DNA from: Streptomyces fuscichromogenes
GTDB lineage: Bacteria; Actinomycetota; Actinomycetes; Streptomycetales; Streptomycetaceae
Assembly (NCBI RefSeq): GCF_014645815.1
Contig: NZ_BMML01000006.1
Span: 170,587 to 234,586 of the forward strand
DNA length: 64,000 nt
Direction of reading: 5' to 3'
The notes beneath the pieces were generated by a model. The model was not told where the DNA came from. It was given only the letters and a program-made list of their open reading frames with translations, and ran no database searches. A program made the position numbers and the translations under genes. Position 1 is the first letter of the stretch. Each line of letters begins with the position of its first letter. Of this stretch, positions 16,509-24,530 are shown piece by piece.

Positions 16509-17273
16509 ATGACGACGACTCCTCCGATACCCCGGGACATACCCGGTCTCCCCGCGGTCCCGGGCACGCCCGTGCTGCTGCCCGGATACGTTCCGGCGAC
16601 GGCGGTGGTCGCGCCCGTCCCCCGCCCCGTGACCGCGATCTTCCGCCTCGCGACGGCCGCACTGGCAGCGGCGGGCGTGGCCCTGGAGCTGCTGCTGGGC
16701 GACCCGGGCCGGATCATGAGCTACTTCGGAGTCCAGGCGGCGGTGATCCTGACCCTGGTGAGTCTCGCCTCGGCCCGCCGGGCCTGGCAGGCGGGCCGGC
16801 CCCTGCCCTCGGCCCTGACCGGGGCGGCACTTCTCTACACGGTGATCTCGGCCCTGGTCTACCACCTGCTCCTGGGCCATACGACGCCCCCGTTCTCGAT
16901 GACGGGCTCGACGCACCTTCCGGTGGCCTGGCACGGCCAGTGGCTGGCCCTGCAGCTCCTCTACACGGCGGCCCCCGCGGCGGCGCTCCTGGACTGGCTC
17001 GTCCTCACACCCCCGGCCCGCCTCCGCCTCCGCCAGACCTCGGCGTGGATGCTGTACCCCCTGGCCTACCTGACCTTCACCCTCATCCGGGCAGGGCTGA
17101 TCCTCCCCGGCACACCGGGCCGCTACCTCTATCCCTTCCTCGACGCCGAGCAGCACAGCTACCGCGCCACCCTCGCCAACGCGCTCCTGCTGGGCCTCGC
17201 GTTCTACGGCCTGGCGGTCCTCCTGGTGGCCCTGGACCACGCCCGCCCGAACCCGGTCGGCCGCCGCCCCTAA
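16509..17273 (+). CDS. Pr6Pr-like multi-pass membrane protein
   Basis: A 254-aa protein with about six hydrophobic helices, a Pro-rich N-terminus, and conserved YHLLLGH, WHG and YPFLDAEQHSYRATLANALLLG segments. These fit the Pr6Pr family of integral membrane proteins of unknown function. The in-frame ATG at 16473 is rejected in favour of 16509 because of the leaderless -10. It is followed by tRNA-Pro after about 75 bp. Confidence 0.72.
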   Translation: MTTTPPIPRDIPGLPAVPGTPVLLPGYVPATAVVAPVPRPVTAIFRLATAALAAAGVALELLLGDPGRIMSYFGVQAAVILTLVSLASARRAWQAGRPLPSALTGAALLYTVISALVYHLLLGHTTPPFSMTGSTHLPVAWHGQWLALQLLYTAAPAAALLDWLVLTPPARLRLRQTSAWMLYPLAYLTFTLIRAGLILPGTPGRYLYPFLDAEQHSYRATLANALLLGLAFYGLAVLLVALDHARPNPVGRRP

Positions 17274-17347
17274 ACCGGATTTCGTCTCCGGCCACCGGTG
17301 GGCTAAAGTAAACGACGTCGCCGCGACAAGCAGCAAAGCAGCGACAC

Positions 17348-17421
17348 CGGGGTGTAGCGCAGCTTGGCAGCGCGCTTCGTTCGGGACGAAGAGGTCGTGG
17401 GTTCAAATCCCGCCACCCCGA
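17348..17421 (+). tRNA. tRNA-Pro (anticodon CGG)
   Basis: The cloverleaf is complete. The acceptor CGGGGTG pairs with CACCCCG, leaving an unpaired A. The D-arm is GCGC/GCGC. The anticodon stem is CTTCG/CGAAG with loop TTCGGGA (anticodon CGG). The T-arm is GTGGG-TTCAAAT-CCCGC. CCA is not encoded. A TAAAGT box about 45 bp upstream may be its promoter. Its 3' end abuts an integrase relic, so it is the attachment site of an integrative element. Confidence 0.95.
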
Positions 17422-17427
17422 CAGCCG

Positions 17428-17473
17428 AAACAGATCAGCCACCTGCTCACGTGAGCAGGTGGCTGATCTGTTT
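17428..17473. terminator. 46-bp perfect palindrome downstream of tRNA-Pro
   Basis: Two 23-nt arms meet without a spacer at CAC|GTG (17450/17451). The arms begin AAACAGATCAG and end CTGATCTGTTT. Flanking CAGCC and GGCTG extend the symmetry imperfectly. It probably terminates tRNA-Pro and the integrase transcript, but the zero-loop symmetry is also what a recombinase arm site or cruciform would show. Two copies of TGCGTGACTA (17479-17488, 17491-17500) follow. Confidence 0.6.
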
Positions 17474-17515
17474 TGGGCTGCGTGACTATCTGCGTGACTA
17501 CCTCCCCCCGAGCCT

Positions 17516-17794
17516 CTACGACCGCTGCGGATCGGCGCCGAAGGTCCCGTCCATGACCACCGCGCCGGTCTGGATCACGGGCCGGATCTGCTTCCGGTAG
17601 ACCTCGTCGGTGACGGCAGTCCCCGAGTGCCCGACAAGCCGGGAGATCTCCTCCAGCGACACGCCCCGGTCCGAGGGCAACGACACGAAACCGTGCCGGA
17701 GCAGCAGAGGCGTCCACTCGTCCGCATTGGTCCCCTCGATGCCCTGAGCGCCTGGCGGAAGGTTCGGCGGACGTTGGCGGAGAAGCCGCAGCAT
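17516..17794 (-). pseudogene. Tyrosine-recombinase integrase, decayed C-terminal part
   Basis: The visible frame (92 residues) keeps the C-terminal catalytic box. Arg is in LRHGFVSL, then LVGHSGT, then the Tyr nucleophile in DEVYRKQIRPVI. The preceding RRTFRQAL segment, which belongs just upstream in intact integrases, is in another frame, so there is a frameshift near 17745. The N-terminal two thirds are gone. Orientation toward tRNA-Pro and position at its 3' end are the attL arrangement of actinomycete integrative elements. Confidence 0.75.
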
Positions 17795-17833
17795 CGCTCG
17801 CCCGATGAGTGCGAGGACGTGTAAACAAGCGGC

Positions 17834-18016
17834 ATGTCACGAAGAACACGAGGGCTGATCGCCTTCGGTGGAATCGCATTGATACTTGGGCTCGCGTCCG
17901 CAGCAGGCCGGTGGTGGGCGGGCGCATCCTGGGCCAACGTGATCGCCATGTGCTGCTTCTCAGTGCTGCTCCTTTTGGTCACCGCAGGATTTCAGCGAGT
18001 GCGGCGAAAGAGGTAA
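17834..18016 (+). CDS. Small two-helix membrane protein
   Basis: A 60-residue ORF, MSRRTRGLIAFGGIALILG..., with two hydrophobic segments (residues ~8-24 and ~34-52) and basic ends, so it would sit in the membrane as a hairpin. It is not recognised. It lies inside the decayed island, lacks a strong ribosome site, and could be a surviving gene or chance. Confidence 0.4.
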   Translation: MSRRTRGLIAFGGIALILGLASAAGRWWAGASWANVIAMCCFSVLLLLVTAGFQRVRRKR

Positions 18017-18029
18017 CACGTCGCGCCGA

Positions 18030-18500
18030 ACTCCGCCTTCAGAGCTCCGCGGCGACGGCTTCTGCCATGAGGGCCGGGACACCGAGGCGGGCGCACAGGT
18101 CCTGGCCCTGGATGAACAAATCAAGCAGCTCGACCTGCAGATCAGGGATGCCTTCCACATCCGTCCGCAGGCAGCCGTCATCGAATCGGTGCCCGGCATG
18201 GGGCCAATCCTGGGAGCCGAGTTCCTCGTTGCTACGCCGGCCATCTCGCTTCCGCCGCAGGCCTGGTCCCGGTCGCCAAAGACTCCGGACGTCGTACCGG
18301 CAACCTGCACCGCCCCCAGCGCTACAACCGACGCCTTCGCCGCGTCTTCTGCCTCTCCGCCCAGACCAGCAGCATCCACGACGGCCCCGACCGCGCCAAT
18401 CATCTCGTCACCCTCGCCCGGCGCCGCGTCGACTTCCTATGGGCCCTCCTACGAGACAACCGCCCCTTCAACCACCACACCACCACGAGCAGCCTCGCAG
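18030..18500 (+). pseudogene. IS110-family transposase remnant, frameshifted
   Basis: One frame gives QVLALDEQIKQLDLQIRDAF and then VPGMGPILGAEFLVAT, the helix-hairpin-helix entry of the IS110/IS116 C-terminal domain. At about 18232 the match moves to another frame: GLVPVAKDSGRRTGNLHRPQRY, later LARRRVDFLWALLRDNRPF. About 15 residues between the two blocks are deleted. The N-terminal DEDD domain is absent, so the element cannot move by itself. Confidence 0.75.
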
Positions 18501-18540
18501 TTGGCTACCTTGAGCGCTCAACCGACCAAGCAGGTGATCC

Positions 18541-18753
18541 ATGCGTCCCCGCCTTGATCCGCCCACGCCGTGTCCCCGCTGCGGCGCAGCGACAGACCGC
18601 GTCCTGACCGTGTTCGACCCCACCACCACTGACGAGCAGGAACTTTTCCGCATCGCGCACAGCAGGACGGAGTCGGTGTCCACTCACCTCACCTGCCTCG
18701 ACTGCCGCCATGAGTGGGGCTGGGAAGAAGGAACCAGCGCTCCAAAGTGCTGA
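18541..18753 (+). CDS. Small zinc-ribbon-like protein
   Basis: A 70-residue ORF starting MRPRLDPPTPCPRCGAATD. Two CxxC pairs (CPRC near residue 11 and CLDC near residue 53) would form one zinc ribbon. AGGTG lies 5 nt before the ATG. No family is recognised. It sits just after the IS110 relic and may be a real small island gene. Confidence 0.5.
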   Translation: MRPRLDPPTPCPRCGAATDRVLTVFDPTTTDEQELFRIAHSRTESVSTHLTCLDCRHEWGWEEGTSAPKC

Positions 18754-18923
18754 CCCGGTCATGAAGACTCCGCCGACCTATGTCGTACCCCAGGTCTGTC
18801 CTGCGGTGAGACACCATGGGACAGAGGGGGCGGTTCATGATCGAACGGGTCGCCAGGTCAAGGGCCCAATGAGTCGCAAACGCCCGCAGCTTCCCAAGCC
18901 GAGGTCTCCGCCGTCATGGTCTG

Positions 18924-19306
18924 TCAGTCCAGCCAGACGAGGATCGCGTCGTCCGCCCTGGCAGCGGCCTCGAAGAACTGTGTGAGGTCGTCGTACCAGG
19001 GACGCCCCCCATTCCAGCGAGCCGGGCTCGCCCTCCCCGAGCGGATACACCTCGGCGCTGGTCCGTTCAGCAGGGTCTACCCCACTGATCAGCTGGGCAT
19101 AGGTGATAGCCCGCAGGGCTTCCGCCGCGAGCCGGACTCGCTCAGACCGCAGGTACCTCGGAGGCCCGTACCTCCAGTCCTCATCCTCGGCAAACGGCTC
19201 CTCACCGCGGATCACGTTCACGGGGAACTCGGCGCGCGCCAGCAGGAAGCGGAGCATGTCCCAGGTCAGCGGCCGTGACGCGCAGGTATTCACCGATCAT
19301 GCTCAT
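18924..19306 (-). pseudogene. DUF1877 family gene, broken
   Basis: The minus strand starts MSMIGEYLRVTAADL, the standard DUF1877 opening. The match then jumps frame and loses ~50 residues, resuming as DMLRFLLARAEFPVNVIRGEEPF and RSERVRLAAEALRAITY. After SLEW it shifts again to YDDLTQFFEAAARADDAILV and ends WLD-stop at 18924. At least two frame changes and one internal deletion show that it is dead. Confidence 0.7.
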
Positions 19307-19567
19307 GGCCGGAGACTAAGCGAGACCACTGACAACCGCCGTCGGACAGGCCCGTCTCAGTTTCCGTCTCGGTCAGCCCGGTTCACCGGCGTTCAGCCAA
19401 GCCCCGGAGGCCGAGCCAAGTCTGGTGACGAGCCGCCGATGAACGCAGGTGAACACACCTGCACGCACCCCGACACCCCACCGCCACAGTTGGAAAGCGC
19501 GCACCGTCATGCGGGGCGGTGGACACGGCGCGAGCGCGCTGTCAGAGGCTGGTGGGATGGTGCGGAC

Positions 19568-19903
19568 ATGGACACGCTCTTTGATCTCCCCGAACCAGCA
19601 GCACCGGAAGAAGCCGTCATCGCCCACTACCGCCTCAGCGACGACGAGTACGGCTCGCGTGCTGAGCGCGAAGCGATCTTCGATGCTGAGCGGGCCATGG
19701 CGGCCGCCGTCGAGCAGGCAGGGGTCGGCGAGGTCGACGGGAACGAGTTCGGCGGAGGTGAAGCCGTGCTGTACGCCTACGGGAAGGATGCGGAAGCGCT
19801 CTTCAAGGTGATGGAGCCGACCCTCCACGCTGTGCCTTTCAGACCGGCGCACGTGGTGCTGCGCCAAGGAAGCGGGGAGACGGAGTCCCGAGTGGACCTG
19901 TGA
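19568..19903 (+). CDS. Conserved hypothetical protein
   Basis: A 111-residue protein with this start; the frame is open upstream but without coding character. The N-terminus is MDTLFDLPEP, then HYRLSDDEYGSRAEREAIF, then GNEFGGGEAVLYAYGKDAEALF and a C-terminal PAHVVLRQGSGE. The pattern resembles small alpha/beta proteins found widely in Streptomyces with no assigned function. It has no signal peptide or membrane segment. Confidence 0.55.
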   Translation: MDTLFDLPEPAAPEEAVIAHYRLSDDEYGSRAEREAIFDAERAMAAAVEQAGVGEVDGNEFGGGEAVLYAYGKDAEALFKVMEPTLHAVPFRPAHVVLRQGSGETESRVDL

Positions 19904-20106
19904 GCGGTACGGCAACGAAGAACAGCGACCCCAGTGACCGCCGGCGACCGACACCGGCACTCACGATCCTCCCCGCAGTCTGTATGACATCCAATGACCG
20001 GTCTCTGCAGAGCTACGGAGCAGAAGGTTGTGAGGGGGGTGGGTGCGGAGCCGTTCGGCATCCCGGGACCCAGTGGTCCGGGGACCACTATCCGGGCAGG
20101 CGTCAC

Positions 20107-20112
20107 TACGAT
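20107..20112 (+). promoter_or_regulatory. Leaderless -10 box (TACGAT)
   Basis: TACGAT leaves 7 nt to the ATG at 20120 of the McrA-like nuclease gene. No ribosome site is present, which supports this start over the longer open frame. Confidence 0.5.
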
Positions 20113-20119
20113 CACCGTC

Positions 20120-21040
20120 ATGGACTGGCTGGAGCGGGCCGCGAAGTTGAGGCAGTGGAGTCGGGACGGGGTGCGGGCGCCGCACAAGCCGTTGCTGCTG
20201 CTGTACGCGCTGGGCCGGTTTCAGGCGGATGCCGCGGACGAGTTGCCGTACAGCGCGGTGGAGGCGGATCTGAAGCAGCTGCTGGTGGAGTACGGTCCGC
20301 CGCGCGGGACCACGCCCGCCTATCCCTTCCACCATCTGGTCAGCGACGGGGTGTGGGAGGTGCGGACCGAGCGCGGAGTCGGCAGTCCGGGTACCGGGGT
20401 GCGGGAACTGCGGGCCAGCCGGGCCACCGGGCGGCTGGCCCCGGACCTTCGGGTGGCGCTCCAGCGGGAACCGTCGCTGCTGGTCCGCATGGCAAGAGTG
20501 CTGTTGGATTTGCACTTCCCGGCGTCACTGCACCAGGACCTGTGCGACGCGGTGGGTCTGGAACTGGAGCTGGCGGAGACCGATGCTCTGGCGGCGCCCG
20601 GGAGGCGGCAGCGGGACCGGCGGATGCGGGAGATGGTGCTGACCGCGTACGAGTACCAGTGCGCCTTCTGCGGCTACGACGGCATGATCGACTCGGCGCC
20701 CGTCGGGCTGGAGGCCGCGCATGTGCGCTGGTGGGCGTTCGACGGCCCGGACGAGGTCGACAACGGGCTGTGCCTGTGCTCGCTGCACCACAAACTCTTC
20801 GACAAGGGCGTCCTCGGCATAGGCGACGGCCACCGCGTCCTGGTCTCGCAGCAGTTCATCGGCCGCAGCCAGGCTGCCCGCGAGCAGGTCACCGCGCTCA
20901 CCGGCCGTCCGCTCATGGGCCCTCAACCCGGACTGCCGCCCATCGCGGCAGCCCACCGCTCCTGGCACACGAGCCAGGTCTTCCGGGGCTCCCCGCGCTC
21001 CGGGCCGCCTGAGCTCAATCGCACCGGCGTGTCCGCCTGA
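20120..21040 (+). CDS. Phosphorothioated-DNA-dependent HNH restriction endonuclease (SBD-HNH)
   Basis: A 306-aa protein. The N-terminal half (about 1-150) has the sulfur-binding-domain pattern, with HKPLLLLYALGRF near residue 22 and TPAYPFHHLVSDGVWE near residue 65. The C-terminal HNH domain has CAFCGYDG, then GLEAAHVRWWAF (first His), DNGLCLCSLHHKLFDKG (Asn and second His). By family it binds phosphorothioate-modified DNA and cuts nearby, as a type IV restriction enzyme. No dnd or ssp modification genes are in the window, which fits a type IV enzyme attacking foreign modified DNA. Confidence 0.85.
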   Translation: MDWLERAAKLRQWSRDGVRAPHKPLLLLYALGRFQADAADELPYSAVEADLKQLLVEYGPPRGTTPAYPFHHLVSDGVWEVRTERGVGSPGTGVRELRASRATGRLAPDLRVALQREPSLLVRMARVLLDLHFPASLHQDLCDAVGLELELAETDALAAPGRRQRDRRMREMVLTAYEYQCAFCGYDGMIDSAPVGLEAAHVRWWAFDGPDEVDNGLCLCSLHHKLFDKGVLGIGDGHRVLVSQQFIGRSQAAREQVTALTGRPLMGPQPGLPPIAAAHRSWHTSQVFRGSPRSGPPELNRTGVSA

Positions 21041-21099
21041 TTGCGGGGCTGCCAGGCTGTCGTCAAGGCGGCATGGATTGGCTGCAGTCGCTCGTCCAG

Positions 21100-21337
21100 G
21101 GAAACAGTGGCAGGGCGGGACCTTCGAACTCCGTTCGGCTCGGACGACCGGAGCATCGCCGCCGATGAGGCGTTCACGAACCGGCAGGCACAGTGGCGAG
21201 CGGTGACAGCCGGCATCGCCGAGCACGTACGACGCCTGATCCGCGCGGACTTCGATGTGGAGGACCTGGAAGCTCCCCGCCGGAACGTGGAAGTCCACGC
21301 TCTCCCGCAAGATCGAGGGAGAGCCGAGGGCTCGTGA
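21100..21337 (+). pseudogene. N-terminal relic of an NB-ARC/TPR-type ATPase gene
   Basis: The frame reads DLRTPFGSDDRSIAADEAFTN and continues QWRAVTAGIAEHVRRLI and FDVEDLEAPRRNVEV. That resembles the start of large Streptomyces ATP-binding TPR proteins just before their P-loop. The P-loop and everything after it are missing; the frame stops within 20 codons. Recognition is from memory of the family, so moderate to low certainty. Confidence 0.4.
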
Positions 21338-21354
21338 ACAGTGGCCCGCGGTGG

Positions 21355-21948
21355 TCATGACGCGCCGTGATCGTCTCGGTGGGGTGAGGTGGGTCCGCCC
21401 GTGAGGGGCGCGCCGCGTTCGCCGTGGCGGCTCGTGCCTGCGGGTGGGGTGGTGGGCACGTCCGCCCACACCGTCTTGCCCAACGGGTGACGCGGCGCCG
21501 AACCCCAGCACACGGCCAGGGCGTCCACCAAGAGCAGCCCTCGGCCCGACTCGCCCTCGGGAACCGACGAGGGCGGGGTCGTGGGGATCCGTTTCGCGCA
21601 CGCCGCGTCCGAGACCTCGACGCGGACCAGGCACGCCGCCGTGTCGAGAGCGAGTCGGAGGCCGAAGTCACGTCCGGGCACCCGGCCGTGTCGCACGGCG
21701 TTCGCGGCGAGTTCGGCGACCACGAGGGCGACCGCGTACGACGCGTCCGAGGCCGGCGGGTACCCCCACTCCTCCATGCGTCGTACGGCAATCCGGCGGG
21801 CCAGCCGCGCGCCTCGGGGAGAGGGCGCGAACTGCGCGACGAGAGGCGGAAGTGCGCTCGGTACGCCGGTGAGGGCACCCGGCTCCGCGGCCAGGGGCGA
21901 GGTGCCACGCCCGGGTTCGTCCGCCGGGACGGTCGTTTCTGTCAGCAC
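21355..21948 (-). CDS. ATP-binding anti-sigma-like regulator (HATPase_c/RsbW type)
   Basis: About 197 aa from the GTG at 21948 (211 aa from the GTG at 21990). The Bergerat-type ATPase boxes are visible: VVAELAANAVRHG (N box, residues ~85-97) and ESGRGLLLVDALA (G box). It has no catalytic-His kinase domain. It lies divergent from a whiJ-like XRE regulator and its DUF397 partner; this three-part set is a Streptomyces-specific developmental regulator arrangement. It probably binds and inhibits a sigma factor or the partner regulator. Confidence 0.75.
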   Translation of the reverse strand: MLTETTVPADEPGRGTSPLAAEPGALTGVPSALPPLVAQFAPSPRGARLARRIAVRRMEEWGYPPASDASYAVALVVAELAANAVRHGRVPGRDFGLRLALDTAACLVRVEVSDAACAKRIPTTPPSSVPEGESGRGLLLVDALAVCWGSAPRHPLGKTVWADVPTTPPAGTSRHGERGAPLTGGPTSPHRDDHGAS

Positions 21949-22097
21949 GGCGTGTTCCGTCCTTCTCCGTCGAGCAGGGGGATGTCGCACGATGTGCGCG
22001 ATCCACTACGTTCCGCGCTCAAGAATCGTCCGGCCGCCCTACGCTCAACAGGTGACGCAGCCTTACTTTTCGCCCCGTAAGGAACGGAAGTGACGCT

Positions 22098-23045
22098 TTG
22101 GCCAATGGAATTGACCCGAGCGGGTCGGTGGCGGCGCTGTTCGGCGCGCGCGTGCGCAGACTCCGTACGGCGGCCGGACTGACCCAGGCCGAACTCGGCG
22201 CCAGGACGCATGTGGTGAGCACCCGGATCACACAGATCGAGCGGGCGTCCGGGGCGAGACCGACACTGGAGCTGGCGCGTGCGCTGGACGTGGCGCTCGG
22301 TGCGGACGACCTGCTGGTGGAGCTGTGGCCGTACGTGTACCGGGAGGCGTTCCCGGACTGGTCGCGGAAGTTCATGGAGTACTCGGAGCGGGCGGTGGCC
22401 GTGCGCGAGTACGCGGCGCATGTGGTGCCGGGCCTGTTGCAGACCGAGCCGTACGCGCGGGCGGTGTTGAGTGTCGGCCGGACGCTCGGCAGCAAGGAGC
22501 AGCTGGAGGAACGGGTCACCGCCCGCATGGGGCGGCAGGGGCGCCTCCGCACACCCGACCGGCCCGAGCTGTGGGTGGTCCTCGACGAGGCGGTGCTCAG
22601 GCGTCCGGTCGGCGACCCGGCGGTGATGCGTGAGCAGTTGGGGCGGCTGGTGAAGACCCGGACGGAGCGTCACATCACCGTGCAGGTACTGCCGTTCGAC
22701 CAGGGCGCGCACGATGTGATGGGCGGCTCGCTCACCGTTCTCACCATGCCGGACGGCTCGGAGACCGCCTACACCGAGGGCGCGCACTACGGCCAACTCA
22801 TCGAGGATCCGGACGAGGTCAGGAGCTTCTCACTCACCTACGATCGGCTTCGGGCGGCAGCTCTGCCCCCGCTCATGTCGCTCGACATGATCCGATCCGT
22901 GCTGGAGGACAACCGCCATGGCTCGAATCTCCCGTCCCGAACCGACCGGCGCCGCCTGGCGCAGGAGCAGCTACAGCAATCAGGAGGGTGGCAACTGCGT
23001 GGAGGTGGCCGACGGATTCCAGGCGGCCGTCGTCCCCGTCCGTGA
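22098..23045 (+). CDS. WhiJ-like XRE-family regulator (HTH + DUF5753)
   Basis: A 315-aa protein starting at TTG (22098) with GGAAG 7 nt upstream. An N-terminal helix-turn-helix (LRTAAGLTQAELGARTHVVST) is followed by the ~180-residue DUF5753 domain (VVPGLLQTEPYARAVL; VLDEAVLRRPVG; HITVQVLPF). Homologues end near LDMIRSVLEDN. Here no stop follows and the frame runs ~43 codons on into the DUF397 gene. It pairs with that DUF397 gene and the divergent ATP-binding protein. Targets are unknown. Confidence 0.82.
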   Translation: MANGIDPSGSVAALFGARVRRLRTAAGLTQAELGARTHVVSTRITQIERASGARPTLELARALDVALGADDLLVELWPYVYREAFPDWSRKFMEYSERAVAVREYAAHVVPGLLQTEPYARAVLSVGRTLGSKEQLEERVTARMGRQGRLRTPDRPELWVVLDEAVLRRPVGDPAVMREQLGRLVKTRTERHITVQVLPFDQGAHDVMGGSLTVLTMPDGSETAYTEGAHYGQLIEDPDEVRSFSLTYDRLRAAALPPLMSLDMIRSVLEDNRHGSNLPSRTDRRRLAQEQLQQSGGWQLRGGGRRIPGGRRPRP

Positions 23046-23139
23046 CAGCAAGGTCCCGGGCGGTCCTGCACTGTGCTTCGAAGCCGCCTCCTGGGCCGCC
23101 TTCATAGGCGAGTTGAAGGCCGGGGGCCACCGTCGCTGA
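22918..23139 (+). CDS. DUF397 protein, partner of the XRE regulator
   Basis: A 73-aa protein with the DUF397 consensus: AWRRSSYSNQEGGNCVEVAD, then VPVRDSKVPGGPALCF and a WAAFIGELK helix. These small proteins accompany WhiJ-like regulators and appear to bind and modulate them. It overlaps the regulator frame by 128 nt, far more than the usual 1-4 nt. Confidence 0.85.
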   Translation: MARISRPEPTGAAWRRSSYSNQEGGNCVEVADGFQAAVVPVRDSKVPGGPALCFEAASWAAFIGELKAGGHRR

Positions 23140-23421
23140 GTCCGCCGGGCTCCGGTCGCCGTCCACGCGCCGGGCTCACCGGACCCCTGTCCGCGAGGGC
23201 CCGGCAGGCCACTGACCTCCCCAAAGAACCGGGGGAAAGAACTACCCGCCCGCCCGCCCTCCCCGGCCGCACGGCCCGCGTCACCCGTCCGAGTGACCAG
23301 CTTGCAGGCGCGGGATACGGACCGTTACGTTCGCCGCAACAACCGCACACAGACGACGGCCCCCGGCCGGGACTGGCATCCCGAACGAGGGCCTGACCGA
23401 TCAGGAAGCAGAACCTTCCCG

Positions 23422-24393
23422 ATGGCTGACCCGCAGTCTAACGCGCCTCTGCGCGCCGACGCCGGAGCTCCGACCTCCGGCGTGATCCACGTCCGCACCC
23501 GGCTCACCGCCGACTTCACCGTGATCTCCAACGCCCTCGCCCAACGGCGCGGCAGCGCGGTCACCGTCGGCGTCGCGGCCCTCATCCTCTCCCTGCCCGA
23601 CGGCTCCCCCGTGAGCATCGCCGCCCTCTGCGAACACTTCACCGAGGGGGAGATCCTGATCTCCCGGGCCCTCAGGGAGTTGGAAGACGCCGGATACCTG
23701 AAGCGCCACCGCGAGCGGACGCCCACCGGGCAGATCCGTACCCGGACGTACTTCTACGACGTCCCCGGTGGCAATCCCGAGCCAGGGCCAGGACCAAGGC
23801 CAGGACCAAGGCCAGGACCAGGGCCAGGACCAGGGCCAGGACCGGAGCCCGAGCCGGACGGGCCTCCCAAGCCTCGTCGGTCCCGGAAGTCCCCCTCCGC
23901 CACGGCGGTCGCGCCCGCGCCCGCCCCCGCCCCCGCCCCCGCGGCCGTGCAGGAAACGGTGCAGGCGCACGCACCGGCCAAAACCGAGACACCGGTCGCG
24001 CTCGCCGACGCCGACCCCAAAGCCATCGCCGTACTCGCCACCCTGCGTCGGATCGACCCCCGCCTCGTCCTCTCCGAACAGGAGGCCGCCCGCCTCGCCC
24101 CGGCCGTCACCCGGTGGCTCGCGGCAGGCCTACTGCCCACACAGATCACGGACCACCTCACCGCAAGACTCCCCGACTCCCTGCTGACCCGCCCGGCCGG
24201 CATCCTCGCCTACCGGCTCAAGGAGACTCCCCTGCCCACACCGGCAAGGAGTGCGGAACCCCCAGCGGGTCCGGTCACCGTACCCATGCGGAACTGCGAC
24301 GGTTGCGACCGGGGATTCCGCTCGGCGCAACCCGGCCGCTGCCGGGACTGCCGGTCCGGGGAATCCGGCAACCGTCTCCGTGCGGCCTGCTGA
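23422..24393 (+). CDS. Helix-turn-helix protein with Pro/Gly linker and C-terminal zinc ribbon
   Basis: About 323 aa from MADPQSNAPLRA. Residues ~15-115 form a winged helix (VGVAALILSLPDGSPVSIAA; ISRALRELEDAGYLKRHRER). A Pro-Gly-rich linker (~120-150), written in near-identical hexanucleotides, and an Ala/Pro stretch follow. A second helical domain is at ~195-270. The C-terminus has CDGCDRGF and CRDC, a one-zinc ribbon. The HTH suggests DNA binding; the target is unknown. An in-frame start at 23293 is less likely. Confidence 0.7.
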   Translation: MADPQSNAPLRADAGAPTSGVIHVRTRLTADFTVISNALAQRRGSAVTVGVAALILSLPDGSPVSIAALCEHFTEGEILISRALRELEDAGYLKRHRERTPTGQIRTRTYFYDVPGGNPEPGPGPRPGPRPGPGPGPGPGPEPEPDGPPKPRRSRKSPSATAVAPAPAPAPAPAAVQETVQAHAPAKTETPVALADADPKAIAVLATLRRIDPRLVLSEQEAARLAPAVTRWLAAGLLPTQITDHLTARLPDSLLTRPAGILAYRLKETPLPTPARSAEPPAGPVTVPMRNCDGCDRGFRSAQPGRCRDCRSGESGNRLRAAC

Positions 24394-24530
24394 GCCGCCG
24401 CCGCTCTCCCGAGAGGCGGCCGAGGCTGTCGCGGCTGTCGCGGCCGTCGCGTCCCAGAGGATCCGCTACCACGTACTGGACACGCCCTCGACAGGGGCAG
24501 GTGAGGTCCTCGCCGGCTGCACAAACCCGT

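Noticed and set aside
19307..19567. A gene between the DUF1877 relic and the 111-aa protein
   Set aside because: Open frames here lack a start signal and coding character; probably island debris.
21424..22080. Plus-strand ORFs over the anti-sigma gene
   Set aside because: They are shadows; the minus-strand frame carries the N and G boxes of an ATP-binding fold.
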